From positions 49,750,272 to 49,814,271 of the forward strand of contig NC_135500.1 in assembly GCF_052857255.1 (NCBI RefSeq): 64,000 nt of DNA, in the 5' to 3' direction. A model generated the notes under the pieces. The model was given only the letters and a program-made list of their open reading frames with translations. It was not told the DNA's origin and searched no databases. Below are positions 38,926 to 50,335 of this stretch, one piece after another. Made by a program: the position numbers and the translations under genes. The stretch is from Amblyomma americanum (lineage: Eukaryota > Arthropoda > Arachnida > Ixodida > Ixodidae). The first letter of the stretch is position 1; each line of letters begins with the position of its first letter.

Positions 38926-39056
38926 GTTCCATATTTTGTTGAACCGCATCCTTTGTGCTATTGTGGGCTTCGGCATGTTGTGTGTACAGCAAGCGTCCCC
39001 CCAACATTCTTGATGGGGATGTGTTAAGCTAGAAGCCCACGGCGCCGATGGGTCTA

Positions 39057-39124
39057 CCCCCCCCCCCCCACCCCGCCGCCCCCTGTTCCCAGGAGCGGGC
39101 ATCCCCGGGGGGGGGGGGGGGGGG
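39057..39124. repeat. C-tract / G-tract pair (C13 and G18)
   Basis: C13 (39,057-39,069), further C-runs and a short spacer, then G18 (39,107-39,124), at the junction between the PLE 3' region and the I-clade LINE 5' side. The two runs could pair as a hairpin, or form G-quadruplex and i-motif structures. Homopolymer length may be inaccurate in assemblies. Confidence 0.8.
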
Positions 39125-39537
39125 AATAGAGGAATGCACGTCGAGGCGTGGTGAACTCGGATAGGGTGCCTCTTTGCCAGCTACGGAACTAATCGCTTTC
39201 TGTTCTGGCGCCGTGTCAACCATCTCCCGCGGAAGACATTCCTTGGTTGTCAATCCGGTGCGTGGCAGTCGACGGAATGCGCATGCAGCGAGCTGCGTAC
39301 GCGGAGTCACGCGCCCTGCACGTTCCGAAAGGAGCGTGGTCCACTAGGCTCGGACCGGTGAGCCCTGGGCTCCACCCACTTGTACACAGCACGGCTATTG
39401 GTTTAAATTGGGCGAGAGCTGGTTTGGTAAAGCTCCGCCCAATTATCGAAGGGGTTAAAAACCCGCTGCAAAGAATGACTTAGGACGAGCACGCCGAGTC
39501 TCAAGGTCGGCCTTTTTTAAACTGCCCTTTTGCTCAT

Positions 39538-41104
39538 ATGCCTTTTTTATCAATCAGTTTTGTCATAAGTTGGAATTGCTGCCCCAACCGGCAAAGTGTC
39601 GCCGGACGAAGACCCGAAGTGCTCTTCGTACCGCTAACCGCCGTATATTCGATCACCGGCCAGCGTGTCATAGTTATAAAGCCCAGGGAAAGCGTTTCTC
39701 TTCACGAGGCGTTCACAGAAACCGGCTACGGCACTGCCATTTCACCGTACCTCGGGTTGAAACGGGCCCGCGCCATCTCCGTTCTACCCTCACGAGAGCA
39801 AAACCTCATCATTGTGCATACCCCGGACATCGAGGCGGCCGACCAGCTTATCGGGGACTTCGCAGTAAATTCCGACAATGGGTCTATCCCGCTTCGGGGT
39901 TACCTAAGACAAGACGGCGGCAACATGTGCCACGGCGTGATCGTGGTCCGTAACTCGGACACCACGGAAACTCTTAAAGACCGAGTGTGCTGGCGCGCCG
40001 GCACCATCCTGGAAATCCGGAAGTTCGGGACATCCAACAAAGCACGCATCACTTTCGCGGGTAAGCACAAGCCCCGTTACGTACATTATGACAACATGGT
40101 CGTCTCTGTGAGAAACTACTACAGAACTATCCCGGCGTGCGGCCAGTGTGGGGTCGTCGGGCATCGCGCTGATGCGTGTCCAAACCTGCGATCGAACACC
40201 TGTGGACTCTGCGGATTCCAAGCTCCGCTAGTGGAGGGGGTGCCGGCTCCTCACAACTGTGTTCCCCGGTGTTCTCTGTGCGGTGGCTCCCATGCCACCA
40301 ACTCTCGTGACTGTGCAGCAAAATTCCGCACACCCAAGACGAAAAAGAAAAAAAACGGCGTCCAAGAAGAAAAGCCGCTATCTTGGGCCTCCCGGCGATC
40401 AGCATGGCCAGGAAATCTCCAACACCGAGAACCCACCTACCGGAGGTGCTGCAAAACAACCATCCAAGGTGTCGCCACCACACGGCGGACTGGCGAAACA
40501 GTCGACAGAAACGCGCGGTGATACCAGGGCCTGGGTCAACGCAGTCAAAAATGGCCACCAGGTGAGCGGTTTGGGTGGGGCTGCTTCTCTCTCCCCCCTT
40601 TCCACTCCCTTTCCAAGGGCGCATAGCGCCGAGCAAGATCAAATAGCAGCACTCAGGGCCCAAAATGAGATGCTGCTAAAGAAAATTAACGAATTGGAAT
40701 CTAAAATCAACCAGTCTTCTTCTCCCCCCTCGCCTCCCGCGGCTGAGGTAATGGAGAGTGAGCTCGTGGTACCGAAGGCGGTAACAAGTTTGGAGGCCGC
40801 ATTCGAGGCCCGCCTCGGGGCCACAGAGGCCCGATTCGCCGCTATAGAAAATCAAATTTCAATGATGGTAAACGCCATCTCCAAATTGCAAGAGACAATC
40901 CCCGCGATGATTGCCCAACAAATTGCGAATTCCTTGCGCTCCTCGCCAGGCCCGGCGATCCCTTACCCGGCCGCCCTCACAAAACTTCTAGACGCACCCC
41001 CGAGGTAGCCGATGACGACAACTGCTCACTCTCTGGTATGGAGGATACCCCCTTCCGGCGAGTGTTGGCTCCGGAGCAGTGTCAGTACAACCCCTCCTCA
41101 ATCT
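39538..41104 (+). pseudogene. I-clade LINE ORF1 (nucleic-acid-binding gag-like protein), two frameshifts
   Basis: The first frame (39,538-~40,350) ends with three cysteine-rich knuckles: CGQCGVVGHRADAC (CX2CX4HX4C), CGLCG...HNC, and CSLCGGSHATNSRDC. These bind the element's RNA. Near 40,350, inside an A8 run, the frame shifts and continues in the +1 frame as a lysine-rich segment, then a predicted coiled coil (40,640-40,710, AALRAQNEMLLKKINELESK) and an alanine-rich helical part. A second shift, one base lost in a C-run at ~41,000, converts the end to an early TAG. In the original frame the ORF runs to a TAA at ~41,104-41,106 that abuts the ORF2 ATG. The start at 39,538 is the first ATG of the open frame and is not certain. 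Confidence 0.82.
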
Positions 41105-41106
41105 AA

Positions 41107-41550
41107 ATGACCATGGCGAGCAGCCCTAAGATCAGGCGCTCCCCAAGAACCAATTCGGCCACCCCCGTCCAAATTGTCCGGTGGAACTGTCGGGGCTTCC
41201 GTTCTCGCGCAAAGAGGGCGGATCTCCGACTTTACCTTTCAACTTTCGATTCTTTTCCCGCGGTGGTTGCCCTCCAGGAGCCAGGGAGTGGCGTCACCCT
41301 CACAAATTGCATCCCCTTTCAGCAGGACCCCTCTTCCTGCGTCTGCGTGCATAAAAATTATACGGCTAATCTAGTTGACTTGGAACTTTACACAGAATAT
41401 TCCTATACGATGGTGACTCTTCTTCCGCTCAAGAAACAAGATGCACCACTCCACGTACTCAACATATACTGTTCCCCCAAACTCAAAAATGTAACGTTCG
41501 CAGCACTCTTTAGCCGCGCTCTAAAGGCTGCGGGCAGGGACCCCTGGTGA
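41107..41550 (+). pseudogene. I-clade LINE ORF2, start of AP endonuclease domain
   Basis: Begins at the ATG directly after the ancestral ORF1 stop. VRWNCRGFRSRAKRADL and VALQEPGSG are the N-terminal motifs of the APE-type endonuclease; the glutamate of LQEP is a metal-binding residue. The domain nicks target DNA at insertion. A one-base loss in the C-run at 41,541-41,544 shifts the frame and produces the TGA at 41,548. The remainder of the domain continues without a gap in the next segment. Confidence 0.85.
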
Positions 41551-43985
41551 TTGTGGGCGATTTCAACGCCCACAGTACACTATGGGGATACGTGCGTGAA
41601 GAGAAGCGGGGACGCAAGCTAGCGGAACTCGCGTCCACGCTGGGCCTGACTCTTCACACTGACCCTGCATATCCAACGCGGCTGGGTAATTCCGTGACCC
41701 GGGATACTTGTCCGGATCTCACCTTTACCAAAAACATTGTACACGCAGAATGGATCAACACCGAGGAAACCCTCGGTAGTGACCACTGCCTTATCAATAC
41801 CACCGTAAGGACTAAACCATTGGCAAGACCCCACGCACAAGCTCGGCTTCTAGACTGGAATAAGTTCCGGCAAAACTACATCAATTCGGCGTCTATCCAC
41901 GAACAAGGCTACCACGCGTGGGCACAAGGATTGGTTACACACCTTCGTTCGGTGGAAACACAAATTCAGCTCTCGGAGGCCACTCCGGAGGTGGACAACC
42001 ACCTTCTGCACCTCTGGGAGGCGCGGCACAGCCTCGTCCGCAGATGGCGCCGCCAAAAACGTAACAGAAAGCTCAAAATTCGTATCGCCGAGCTCACCCA
42101 GCGAGCGGCAGAGTACGCGGCCCAACTCGCCGACTCGAACTGGGTAGACCGCTGCAACACGGCGGCCAGACAAATGTCGAGCCGGAGCACGTGGCGCCTT
42201 TTCCGCGCCCTAATTGACCCGACTCAAACCCGCGTCGAGACACAAAAACATCTCCGACGAGCTATTCATAGCTTCGTTGGAAATACATCAAAATTAGCAT
42301 GCAAACTGCGCGACCAGTATCTTTGCACTAAGCAGGACCCCGGAGGACCCGCGTTCTCGTATGCAGGTTCAGAGAACGCGAATCTGGATCAACCGTTCCA
42401 GTTGCATGACCTCAAGGCGGCCCTGGCTAAAATGAAACGAGGAACGGCACCGGGCAGGGGCAAGATAACTGTGAAAATGCTTGCTAATCTTCCCGATCCC
42501 GCCTACGAAACCCTCCTCGCTTTCATCAACTCGATCTGGCTTGGTGAGGCACCTCTACCAATTGAATGGAAGACCGCCCTGGTAACTTTCATTCCGAAAG
42601 CCGGCAAAGCCATAAACACAGACAACCTCCGCCCCATCTCCCTCACGTCTTGCGCGGGAAAGCTGATGGAGACCATGGTGCGGGATAGGCTGTCTGGGTT
42701 TCTGGAAAATGAACATACATTCGCAGACACCATGTTCGGTTTCCGCCCGCAGAGGTCCGCTCAAGATGTTCTACTTCAACTCGACCGAGAAATTCTCAAC
42801 CCTGTCGAATATCCCTTCAACGATAAGGCAGTACTCGCCCTTGACTTGAAGGGGGCTTTCGACAATGTCACACACGAAATCATCCTGCAACATCTCTCCC
42901 AAACGAACTGTGGACATAACACGTTTCAGTACATCAAGCAATCTCTCTCGGATCGACGAAGTTTCATCCGAATACAAGACGAAGAACACGGCCCATATAA
43001 ACTGGGAACGAGAGGAACCCCACAGGGTGCGGTCCTCTCGCCATTACTTTTCAATCTGGCCATGATGAAACTCCCGGCTCAGCTGGCGAAGGTCGAAGGC
43101 ATCCAGCACGCGCTGTACGCCGACGACATAACCATCTGGGCCAAACACGGATCGGTTGGAGACATTGAGGCCAACCTGCAGCAAGCGGCGGAGATCGTGG
43201 ACGCTTACGCCCGCCGCTGCGGCCTTCAGTGCTCACCGTCAAAATCCGAATTTGTGCACATTCGCCCGTCGCTTCAGTGCGCCACCAAAATGGAACTATC
43301 TCTGGCCAGCGGCCCGATACCCGAACACGATGAGATTAGAGTACTTGGTCTCCTTATCCACAAACATCGACGGGCTGATACCACACTAGCAAAACTGCGC
43401 AAGGTGGGGGACCAGGTGGGCCGGATGGTCCGCCGGGTTTCCAACAAACGCGGGGGGTTACGGTGCAGAGACGCTTTGCGGCTGGCGCATGCATTCGTGA
43501 CCAGTCGAGTCCTCTACTCGACTCCTTACCTCCACCTGCGAAAGTTTGATGAGAACGCCCTCGAAGTGATTCTCAGAAAGATGTACAAGCGTGCCCTCGA
43601 TCTCCCGATCACCACATCCAACCAGCGTCTCATGGGCCTGGGGATGGTTAACACATTCGCGGAGCTCCGGGAGGCGCACTTGACAAATCAATACACAAGG
43701 CTTTCAAAAACGCCGTCGGGTCGCCGCCTATTAGCCCTACACATCCACCACCCAACACTTACGGAAGAGCGCGTACGCATTCCTGAAATCTGGAGATACG
43801 CCCTGCACGTACGCACTCTTCCGGCCAACATGACACGTGACGACCACAGTGGCAGGCGCCTTTTCGGGCGGAGGCACTGGCCCGTCACTATGGGAACAAA
43901 CATGGCATCTTCTACGTGGACGCCTCAGGCACTCACCATGGGGGGTGGCACACGGCCGCAGTCGTCCACCAAAAAATCGTGGTGA
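41547..43985 (+). pseudogene. I-clade LINE ORF2: endonuclease C-terminus and reverse transcriptase
   Basis: An 812-codon open segment. It opens with the rest of the APE domain: GDFNAHSTLWG (catalytic D and N), TCPDLTF and GSDHCLI (catalytic D and H). The RT follows: TAPGRGKITVKML, LVTFIPKAGK, LRPISLTSCAGKLME, palm A ALDLKGAFDNV, GTPQGAVLSPLLFNL, and catalytic YADDITIW near 43,110. Thumb and connection regions run to about 43,860. All recognisable active-site residues are intact across >2.3 kb. Near 43,860 a one-base loss shifts the true frame, so the last ~40 codons of this open frame are spurious and RNase H continues in another frame. Confidence 0.88.
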
Positions 43986-44673
43986 ATGGCCTAACGTTCC
44001 GAGCTCAAGACAACACATGCGGAAGAAGTTGCCATCGCGTTAGCCGCCGCAGACCAGGAGTCGCGAGTGATCGTCACAGACTCGAGAGGGGCCTGCAGAA
44101 ATATTAAACAGGGGTACATTCCTATCTGCGCATCGCATCCTTCAAAACAGTAACTACCTCGGGGCCCCCGCGTCTCGAACGATTGTATGGGCTCCAGCTC
44201 ATATGGGCCTCGAAGGCAATGAAACGGCAGACGCCGCCGCCCGCGCGCTCACTCTCCGGGCAATGCCTTCAGACCCTTTGGATACGGATCCCGAACCCAA
44301 TCCGGCCCTCACTTTTCGAAAAATTACTGACTTATTCCAATTCGGCCATGCAATTTATCACAAGCCTTGTAAGGGCCTCACAAAGGTGGAGGAACGCACA
44401 CTCCTCCGCCTTTACACCAAAACGCTGCTGTGCCCGGCAGTTTTAAAACACTTTGATCCTGCCTGTACAGGAGAATGCCCACACTGTGCGGAGAAGTCTT
44501 CGGACATCGTTCACATGGTGTGGGCATGCCAGTCAACCCCGAACCTCGCCTCCAAACCCAACCCCACCCGGGAGGACTGGGAGGCAGCCCTGCTCGGCTG
44601 CTCGGACCTAGCAAGCCAGAAGGCCCTGGTCCACCGAGCTCGAGTCGCGGCGGTCGCCAATGGGCTCCTGTAA
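43866..44673 (+). pseudogene. I-clade LINE ORF2 RNase H domain and C-terminus
   Basis: In successive frames: YGNKHGIFYVDASG (first catalytic Asp, ~43,905), AEEVAIALAA (Glu, ~44,020), RVIVTDSRGA (Asp, ~44,070), and WAPAHMGLEGNETADAAAR (His/Asp, ~44,190). This is a complete type-I RNase H active site. The C-terminal cysteine-histidine region CPHCAEKSSDIVHMVWAC follows, with the stop at 44,671. Frame changes lie near 43,860, 44,015 and between 44,100 and 44,170. RNase H degrades the RNA strand during cDNA synthesis. Confidence 0.85.
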
Positions 44674-44733
44674 TGAGGAGCCCACCTAGAGATTGCGAGA
44701 GGTTGCTCCGGCTACCTCAAGCTTCCTCCCTGA

Positions 44734-44739
44734 AATAAA
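44734..44739 (+). terminator. Poly(A) signal of the I-clade LINE
   Basis: AATAAA lies 61 bp after the ORF2 stop in the short 3' UTR, followed by a T-rich stretch. This is the expected transcript end. Confidence 0.7.
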
Positions 44740-44989
44740 GTTTTTCACACAGCGTGTTATCATCATTCACCGCTCGCGAGGAGCGATCAACTAGCCCAAT
44801 CCGGCCGTCCCACCGGAAGGAGGGCGTTTAACTGCCGCACTCATTTAAAGCCATATTCAAATGGCGACCGCAACTTCACTCGCGGACGCATTCCAGGCCC
44901 CGCTGCTGGCATCCTTGCCCCCCTCCATATTTGTTCGAGCCACCCCTGTAAAGCTGCCCATTCCGATGCTCGAGCTTTCGTCAAGCGTA

Positions 44990-45310
44990 AAGCAGGGCGG
45001 AGGTTCGGGATGCCTTGGTCTCCTACACCGAAATCTCCCTACATTATCATGAGCAGACTCCACTACCCCCCGCCCTAACTCCCAGTAAACTTCAGCAGGT
45101 GACCTGGCGCCAACTGCATCTCTCCCCACCACACCAATTCACACTTCTCGCCGAAATGCATCCTTTGCAGGGCACCCAGAGGCCATTTCCACCACATTCT
45201 ACACATCTGCTCAGAGTTCCAACCACTTTCCAAAAGGGCAAAAAACAAACCTCGAGCGCTCAGATGCTGCGGTGTCCAGCTCCAATCGGGCTGTACAGCA
45301 GCTCATGGCC
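44990..45310 (+). pseudogene. C-terminal scrap of another I-clade LINE
   Basis: In-frame at about 45,020, ALVSYTEISLHYHEQTPLPP and PSKLQQVTWRQL resemble the region after RNase H in I-type ORF2. A CILC...HFHHILHIC metal-binding remnant follows in another frame. The sequence differs from the corresponding part of the 39,240-44,760 copy, so it is a separate, older insertion. The 120 bp before it (44,860-44,990) may belong to the same scrap. Confidence 0.55.
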
Positions 45311-45970
45311 ACTAATGCAACTAAGAGCCTACCTATTCATTGCTCGTACACGTTACGGCTCTAAAGCATGAAGTGTTCACAGAGCATTGTCGGCAGGACT
45401 TGTGTTGCCTCTTCTCCTTTAGAGCTTCCATTCCTTTACAAGCCATGCATGCAGTTGGTACATTTTGAGTCAAACTTTCTATCTGCATTTCCAATTTGGA
45501 GCAGAGTTATTTTTATGCTTCGCTGATCTCTGCACTGCACATTTTCCTTTTGGACAGTCTGGTCTGGGTTTGCTCGGTACAGGTATGCTGAACGCCATGA
45601 CTTCGTTGGCAGCTGTACAAGTCTGCACGATAGCATTCACGCACTCGTAGCTCTGCACCTGCCTTCTGCAGATTCTTGATGCTTGGCCTGCATGTTCTAT
45701 GGATTGCTTGCTTGACCTGTTCCGTTGTCGCTAGCAGCTAGTAACAGTTACCTGCTGCCTCCACACACTCCACCCCATGTTCACTACCACCCATGCTACA
45801 CTGTCTTCTAGCATCATTAACCATGCTCTGCAGTTTGACATAATAGCTACCATAAATATCCCATTTTAAGCAGACTTGGGGAAATAAGGTTTGAGTACCA
45901 ATGGTGATGAAAAGGACAGTACTCAGCCCCCATGTCATGCTACTGGATGAAAAAGGAGACCAGCCTTACA
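45311..45970. other. No recognisable feature
   Basis: Unique-looking, moderately AT-rich DNA. No coding frame with domain resemblance, terminal repeat or RNA gene is seen. It lies just downstream (in minus-strand sense) of the proposed RS-gene poly(A) signal, so it would be the gene's 3' flank. Confidence 0.5.
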
Positions 45971-45996
45971 TGCACACAAACAAACACATGGAAACC

Positions 45997-46002
45997 TTTA
46001 TT
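45997..46002 (-). terminator. Poly(A) signal of the putative RS-domain gene
   Basis: AATAAA on the minus strand, 69 bp after the stop codon of the proposed terminal exon. It defines a short 3' UTR of about 100 nt. Confidence 0.55.
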
Positions 46003-46071
46003 GCCAGAACTACTCCAGCTGAGGTGCTGCTGCTGATGACATAAAATGATGATGTCCGGGCAGACTGTGCT

Positions 46072-46158
46072 TCAGCGAGACTGGCTGCGACTGCCTCGGC
46101 GTGCAGGGCTGGCAGTGCGCCTTCCACCGTTCTCAGACGCGTCCCGGCGAGAGCGGTG
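46072..46158 (-). CDS. Terminal exon of a host gene, arginine/serine-rich C-terminus
   Basis: Minus strand. After a splice acceptor (GTGTGCTTGCAG, with CTGAC as a possible branch point upstream), 87 nt encode 28 residues plus TGA: HRSRRDASENGG then RRTASPARRGSRSQSR. Repeated RS/SR and SP dipeptides are characteristic of SR-type splicing factors and related nuclear proteins, where they mediate protein contacts and are phosphorylated. The exon begins in phase 0. That matches the phase at which the RS-rich exon at 62,778-62,832 ends. A poly(A) signal follows. No RNA-binding domain lies in the window, so the exact gene cannot be named. An alternative is a chance GC-rich reading frame; the combination of acceptor, phase, stop and poly(A) argues against that. 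Confidence 0.5.
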   Translation of the reverse strand, partial: HRSRRDASENGGRRTASPARRGSRSQSR

Positions 46159-49149
46159 CTGCAAGCACACGCGGCCAAGTCAGGCACAGTGAGGGTGCAC
46201 CCAGAAATGCCATGCAGCATAGGCAGTGATCCATGAATATACACATCAAAATTCTATTGAAATGGGTTTGTAACCGTGTCGCAAAAGTAAAGACGTCTCA
46301 AGTGCAGAAAATTTTTATTTTTACTGCTCACATTTTCAAACTACGGCACTCAGTACTTCAATCCACCTGAAAAGAGAAAGCAGCCAAGGCTTCAATCAAT
46401 GCGATGCAGAATTTTTAACTTTGCACAAGAGGAGCCTAGGTCACTCTTGGAATCTTATGCTTAACAAATCTGCTTGCTTTAACCAGTAGTGCTTTAGTCC
46501 AAAATCAATAATGGCGCAACCTCTTTTTTTTTCTCAATAATTGCCAGCTATCTTGCAATTCCTTCTGCAATGACTCTGCCCACAAGGTTTAGGTTTGACT
46601 CCGAGGAATGTGGCTGATATCTTGCCACTTTGCAACCAACCAGGCTGCAGCTTACTCAACACAGCTAGCTGCTGGCCAAGCCTACAATTTGTGCAAGCTC
46701 AAAGGTCACAAAACATAGCCCTGTACAAAGAAGGACAGCACGTCTATGCCGAAGCATACCACACCATACTTTGTGCAGCACTGCTGCAGTCATTAAAGGC
46801 ACATTGAGGTGGATTTCAAATCGTATATAAGGCGCTGAAGTTCACAACTAGACATCTTGCAGACTGTGTCTCAACTTATTTTTGCAACTGCGCAGCACAA
46901 TCACACACAAAGTGCACCATTTACTCCCTTGTGTTCAGTGTGAGGGAAAGAACAGCACAGCAAAAATTGCCGTGACCTTAAAAATGAGGAATCCATGAGT
47001 GGGTTCACTAGGGACACTGCCACCAAGCAAGCTGTTATCAGGAAGCACTGTTTCTCACATACTCGTCATTAATGACTTGTGTGCAGACAGCATGTCAGCT
47101 AGACCCTAAGCAGTGCATTCAGCCTGCCATGGTACTGATTGGCGTTCAGATTCCAAGACATCGGCAGTTCTCTAGAGCTCATTCCTAATCCATTCACCAG
47201 AGGTTTCAATCAGCACAGCTGAACCATGACTCAGTTACTTTGATTTTTTAGCATAAGAAGTATGCCAAGAAGTGCATTTGCAAACGAAAAAACATGAGCT
47301 GTGGCCTTCTACTTCAGATTCCAGTTTCGTTATTTTGCAACACTTTAGGTGTGGTTTGTGTGTGAAGAAATAGGTTTAAAGTATTTGGCTCATATGTTAC
47401 ATTTGTGCCTCACTTTATTGCATTAGAGGAGATGTTCTTGATCTCTGTGCTCGATACTGAACTCAGTGGCACAAGCAAACAATTTACCACATGCGAAGAT
47501 GTGACTGGGATGAGAATACCCCAGCACATGATCGCACTTGGGGCACGGATGTAAAATTACGCCTCACTGGTGCCTAATAATCAGCTCTGCATAATGCTAC
47601 TGCCTTGAAAAGGCTCAAACATGCGGGTGGTATATGCGGTCGCAGTTCTTTGCTCTCACCATGCTACTGTCTAAGAAAACATTGGATACTGAGCTAGCCC
47701 ACTGCAGTGTCAGTGCCAGCCAAACAACTTTCTTGCCTGCATCGTCTGTGTGGGTAAAACACAGCTTTAAGAGCCACTGAATCCCGCCCAGAAAGCTACT
47801 GTACGAACGGCTTCACCAGTCTATAACTGAGTTGTGACATTTGTTTTTGTCCTTTAAAATGAACGTTTCTCTTAAAACACAGTTCTTAATTTTTTTGGTA
47901 ATTTTTTTTAGGGCTGAATAAGTTTTTTTCAGTGATACAGTCAAGCCCACTATTATAACGAACTTGACGGTCGCGCGAAGTTCGTTCGCAGTATGTGCAC
48001 TTCCCATTTTGAAGCCAGAAATGTCAAGTTTAAGGAAAGTCGTTTATTGCTTATAAAGCTCGTTATAAACGTCTGCTTCTTCAAAGGAGACCATACCACA
48101 ATGTTTTCCAAACCACCAAGACCAGACATACTTTATGTTCCTTGCCAAAGCCCGAAGTGCCTAAAGAAGCTGCTTTAAGAACAGGATATAACTAATAGCG
48201 GGTAAACCATTAGCGGCTACTAGATATTGATCGGTATCCTCGTCATCGTAACGATTCTCGGCAGCGGGCAGTGCTTTGCACCAACCAAGTCACCTCAGGC
48301 GAAATCATGTTCAGCTCTCTGTGCATCAACAATGCGTTGTTACAAATCCACATGTGTCTAATCAAGCGAATGTTCATCACTGTTCTTATCCGTTCCTTGG
48401 AACACAAAGCATGCTTTATGGAAGCAATTCCTGATGCACTCTACAGTCAGTCCCATCCACATGACCTTACTGATTTCCATAGCAGCGAATAAAGATATCT
48501 GAATACAAACATCACCACCTGGTGCGTGAACTGCGATCAGCATGAGCTGGATGATGCACCAATGGTAGCACATCTTCAGTTCGTGAGCGGCGGCCACGTC
48601 CTGTGGCTGAATCCTGCACTTCACACTTGGTGGCGAGAAGGTCGTCACTACAGCCATCGCGCCATTAGAACTTATGCCTAGTTTCATGATCGTTGCACTA
48701 AAAACGTCACGCGTTATCTGGGCCTTTGTGTTTGGCCTGCTGCGTACGAAAACATAGTCCCCGAAGCATAGCGCAGTGCGAGACTTGCTGGTGACGCCAC
48801 TGGTCACTGCCGCTCCTCCTAGAGCCCATTAGGGTGTTCAACGCAAAAGCTTGCCGTCGCTTTCACCAATGGACGTGTCGCCTTTCAAGGCACGAGTTTT
48901 CAATGGCAGCATCTGGTAAAACTGTGCCGTTTTGCCGGCAGTGCCTCGCCTTTTTGAAGTGAAAGCTTCACTACACTAGGTAAAGCCACTCTTAGCGTGC
49001 GTCACTAAATTTGACCATCCTAGAGCCAGATATCATGCTTTTGCGGGGTTTAGGTGGCCACTGCGATGTAGAGACCCGAGAGCTATTGTGCCCTTTCCTT
49101 TCGTCAATACACATGCTTTCGCATTCCTCCACGTAAGCAGACATAAGTG

Positions 49150-49230
49150 CCCTCAGTTGCGTTTCGCCTCCATCGAAACGCGGCCACCGCGGTCGGGTTC
49201 GAACCCGGGTACTCCGGCTCAGTGCTTGCC
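49150..49230 (-). mobile_element. Partial tRNA-derived SINE
   Basis: Read on the minus strand this has a B-box-like GGTTCGAACCC and the CCGCGGTGGCCGCG / GATGGAGGCGAAACGC block shared with the SINEs at 61,157 and 62,311. Both ends are lost. It lies just left of K2. Confidence 0.6.
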
Positions 49231-49985
49231 AGTGATGTAGAAAGCAATTAAGGGGGGGATGAGGGTCTTGAAAACTTTTTTTTTATTTCTTAACATATCT
49301 TCCTGAAAATTGGCATGCAGATATATCTTTGAATGCTAATCACAAATATATATACAGATTTTATATATCTCATCTAGAAATGATGATATGGCAAAATAAT
49401 TTATGCCACTTAGGTCGTTTCTTACGGGCCATTATGGTGATTTCTTAATTAAAAAAACTAGTTTTAAAGTAATTCTGTCATTCTTAAGGGCCCATTGCAC
49501 ATCCTAAAGCTCAAGAAATTTTTATAAAGTCATCACATAGGTCATGAATGAATAACAAAGTAGGAAAAAAAACAATGCGGGAGTAATTAGCTTACATCTG
49601 ACCTAATTGCTAGTCTATTGGGTTTAATGAGAATTGGAAAGCTTTAGGATGTAGCTGAGGTGTTGCTGAAAAAAATGATACCTACTTCAATAAAATCAGT
49701 CGATGCAAACATTATGAAAAGTTCGGTTAGGCAAAGGCATTTTATCGAAAAAGCAAAGCTGAGAAAATTGCATTCAAAGTTCTGCTTACTCTGCCATTTT
49801 TGTTTACTGATCATATGGAAAAATTTAATGCTTTAGCATGCCGCCCAGTCATTGCCAAACACAATAACACCAAATTTACAGAAATCTGTTCATGTAAAGA
49901 TTATGAAAACCTCTGTATTGCATTGGCACTAGACAAAAAAAAGCTCAGAAAATCACTTGCTATTTTCTTTGAATCTGCCAGACAT

Positions 49986-50230
49986 TCACAAAAGTCCTGG
50001 GCAGTAGTCCTGGGTGCTGTCAGGCTTGTGCTTCTTGGCCATCCTCTTCTTCACCTTTTCAGCATTGGTGTGACCTTTATCAGACCTGCACAGCCTCTGT
50101 TTATCTTTTTCAAGGCTCCTACCAATGAGGCAGCTCCCAGGCCTGTAACCAAGCTGTGCTGCAACAGCTCTGCTGGTTGTTGCCATTCCTTGGTTGAAGC
50201 GAGAAACTGCTTCTTGCGAGGTTAAAAACA
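49986..50230 (-). pseudogene. K2 transposase C-terminal remnant
   Basis: The minus strand encodes RFNQGMATTSRAVAAQLGYR, then KADK-like and lysine-rich stretches (SDKGHTNAEKVKKRMAKKHK) ending DYCPGLL and a stop. The same succession occurs at the C-terminus of the K1 transposase: WFNRGHSSFEKVLEELG, a lysine/arginine-rich block, then a TYAAGEF ending. Similarity is by pattern, not identity, so K2 belongs to a related but distinct subfamily. Catalytic motifs are missing. Confidence 0.6.
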
Positions 50231-50310
50231 GGACAGTGAGGAGTGTCTAATGCCAATGTTCAAGCTTCAGCTTAGAGCGCACGTCTTGGCGCTCTGCCAA
50301 GTTCGCCGAG

Positions 50311-50335
50311 CCCCCCCCCCCCCCCCCCCCCCCCC
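50311..50335. repeat. C25 homopolymer
   Basis: Twenty-five consecutive C residues inside K2. The length may be imprecise in the assembly. Confidence 0.9.

Larger units (their letters stand above)
36166..39015 (+). mobile_element. Penelope-like element (PLE) with inverted partial copy
   Basis: Penelope-like retroelements encode an RT related to telomerase RT plus a GIY-YIG endonuclease. The plus-strand copy runs from about 36,576 (N-terminal region) through the RT to a GIY-YIG domain ending near 38,925. A 5' arm (36,166-36,575) is an inverted copy of the element's own 3' end, joined head-to-head. A CR1 fragment (about 37,077-37,770) is inserted in the RT. Frames are broken several times, so it is dead. 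Exact termini are not certain. Confidence 0.85.
39240..44760 (+). mobile_element. Nearly full-length I-clade LINE
   Basis: A ~5.5-kb non-LTR retrotransposon with a 5' UTR, ORF1 (CCHC zinc knuckles), ORF2 (AP endonuclease, RT, RNase H) and a 3' UTR ending with AATAAA. RNase H after the RT is diagnostic of the I-type group. ORF1's ancestral stop TAA is directly followed by ORF2's ATG at 41,107. Only a handful of one- or two-base indels break the frames and no large piece is missing, so insertion was recent or the breaks are assembly errors. The 5' limit is uncertain (39,125-39,300). Confidence 0.85.

Noticed and set aside
40127..40663. 178-codon minus-strand frame
   Set aside because: Antisense to the zinc-knuckle ORF1 of the I-clade LINE; a shadow frame without resemblance to any family.
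48358..48807. 149-codon minus-strand frame
   Set aside because: No recognisable domain, splice context or start; it lies within the non-coding left part of Tigger A. A host exon cannot be wholly excluded.
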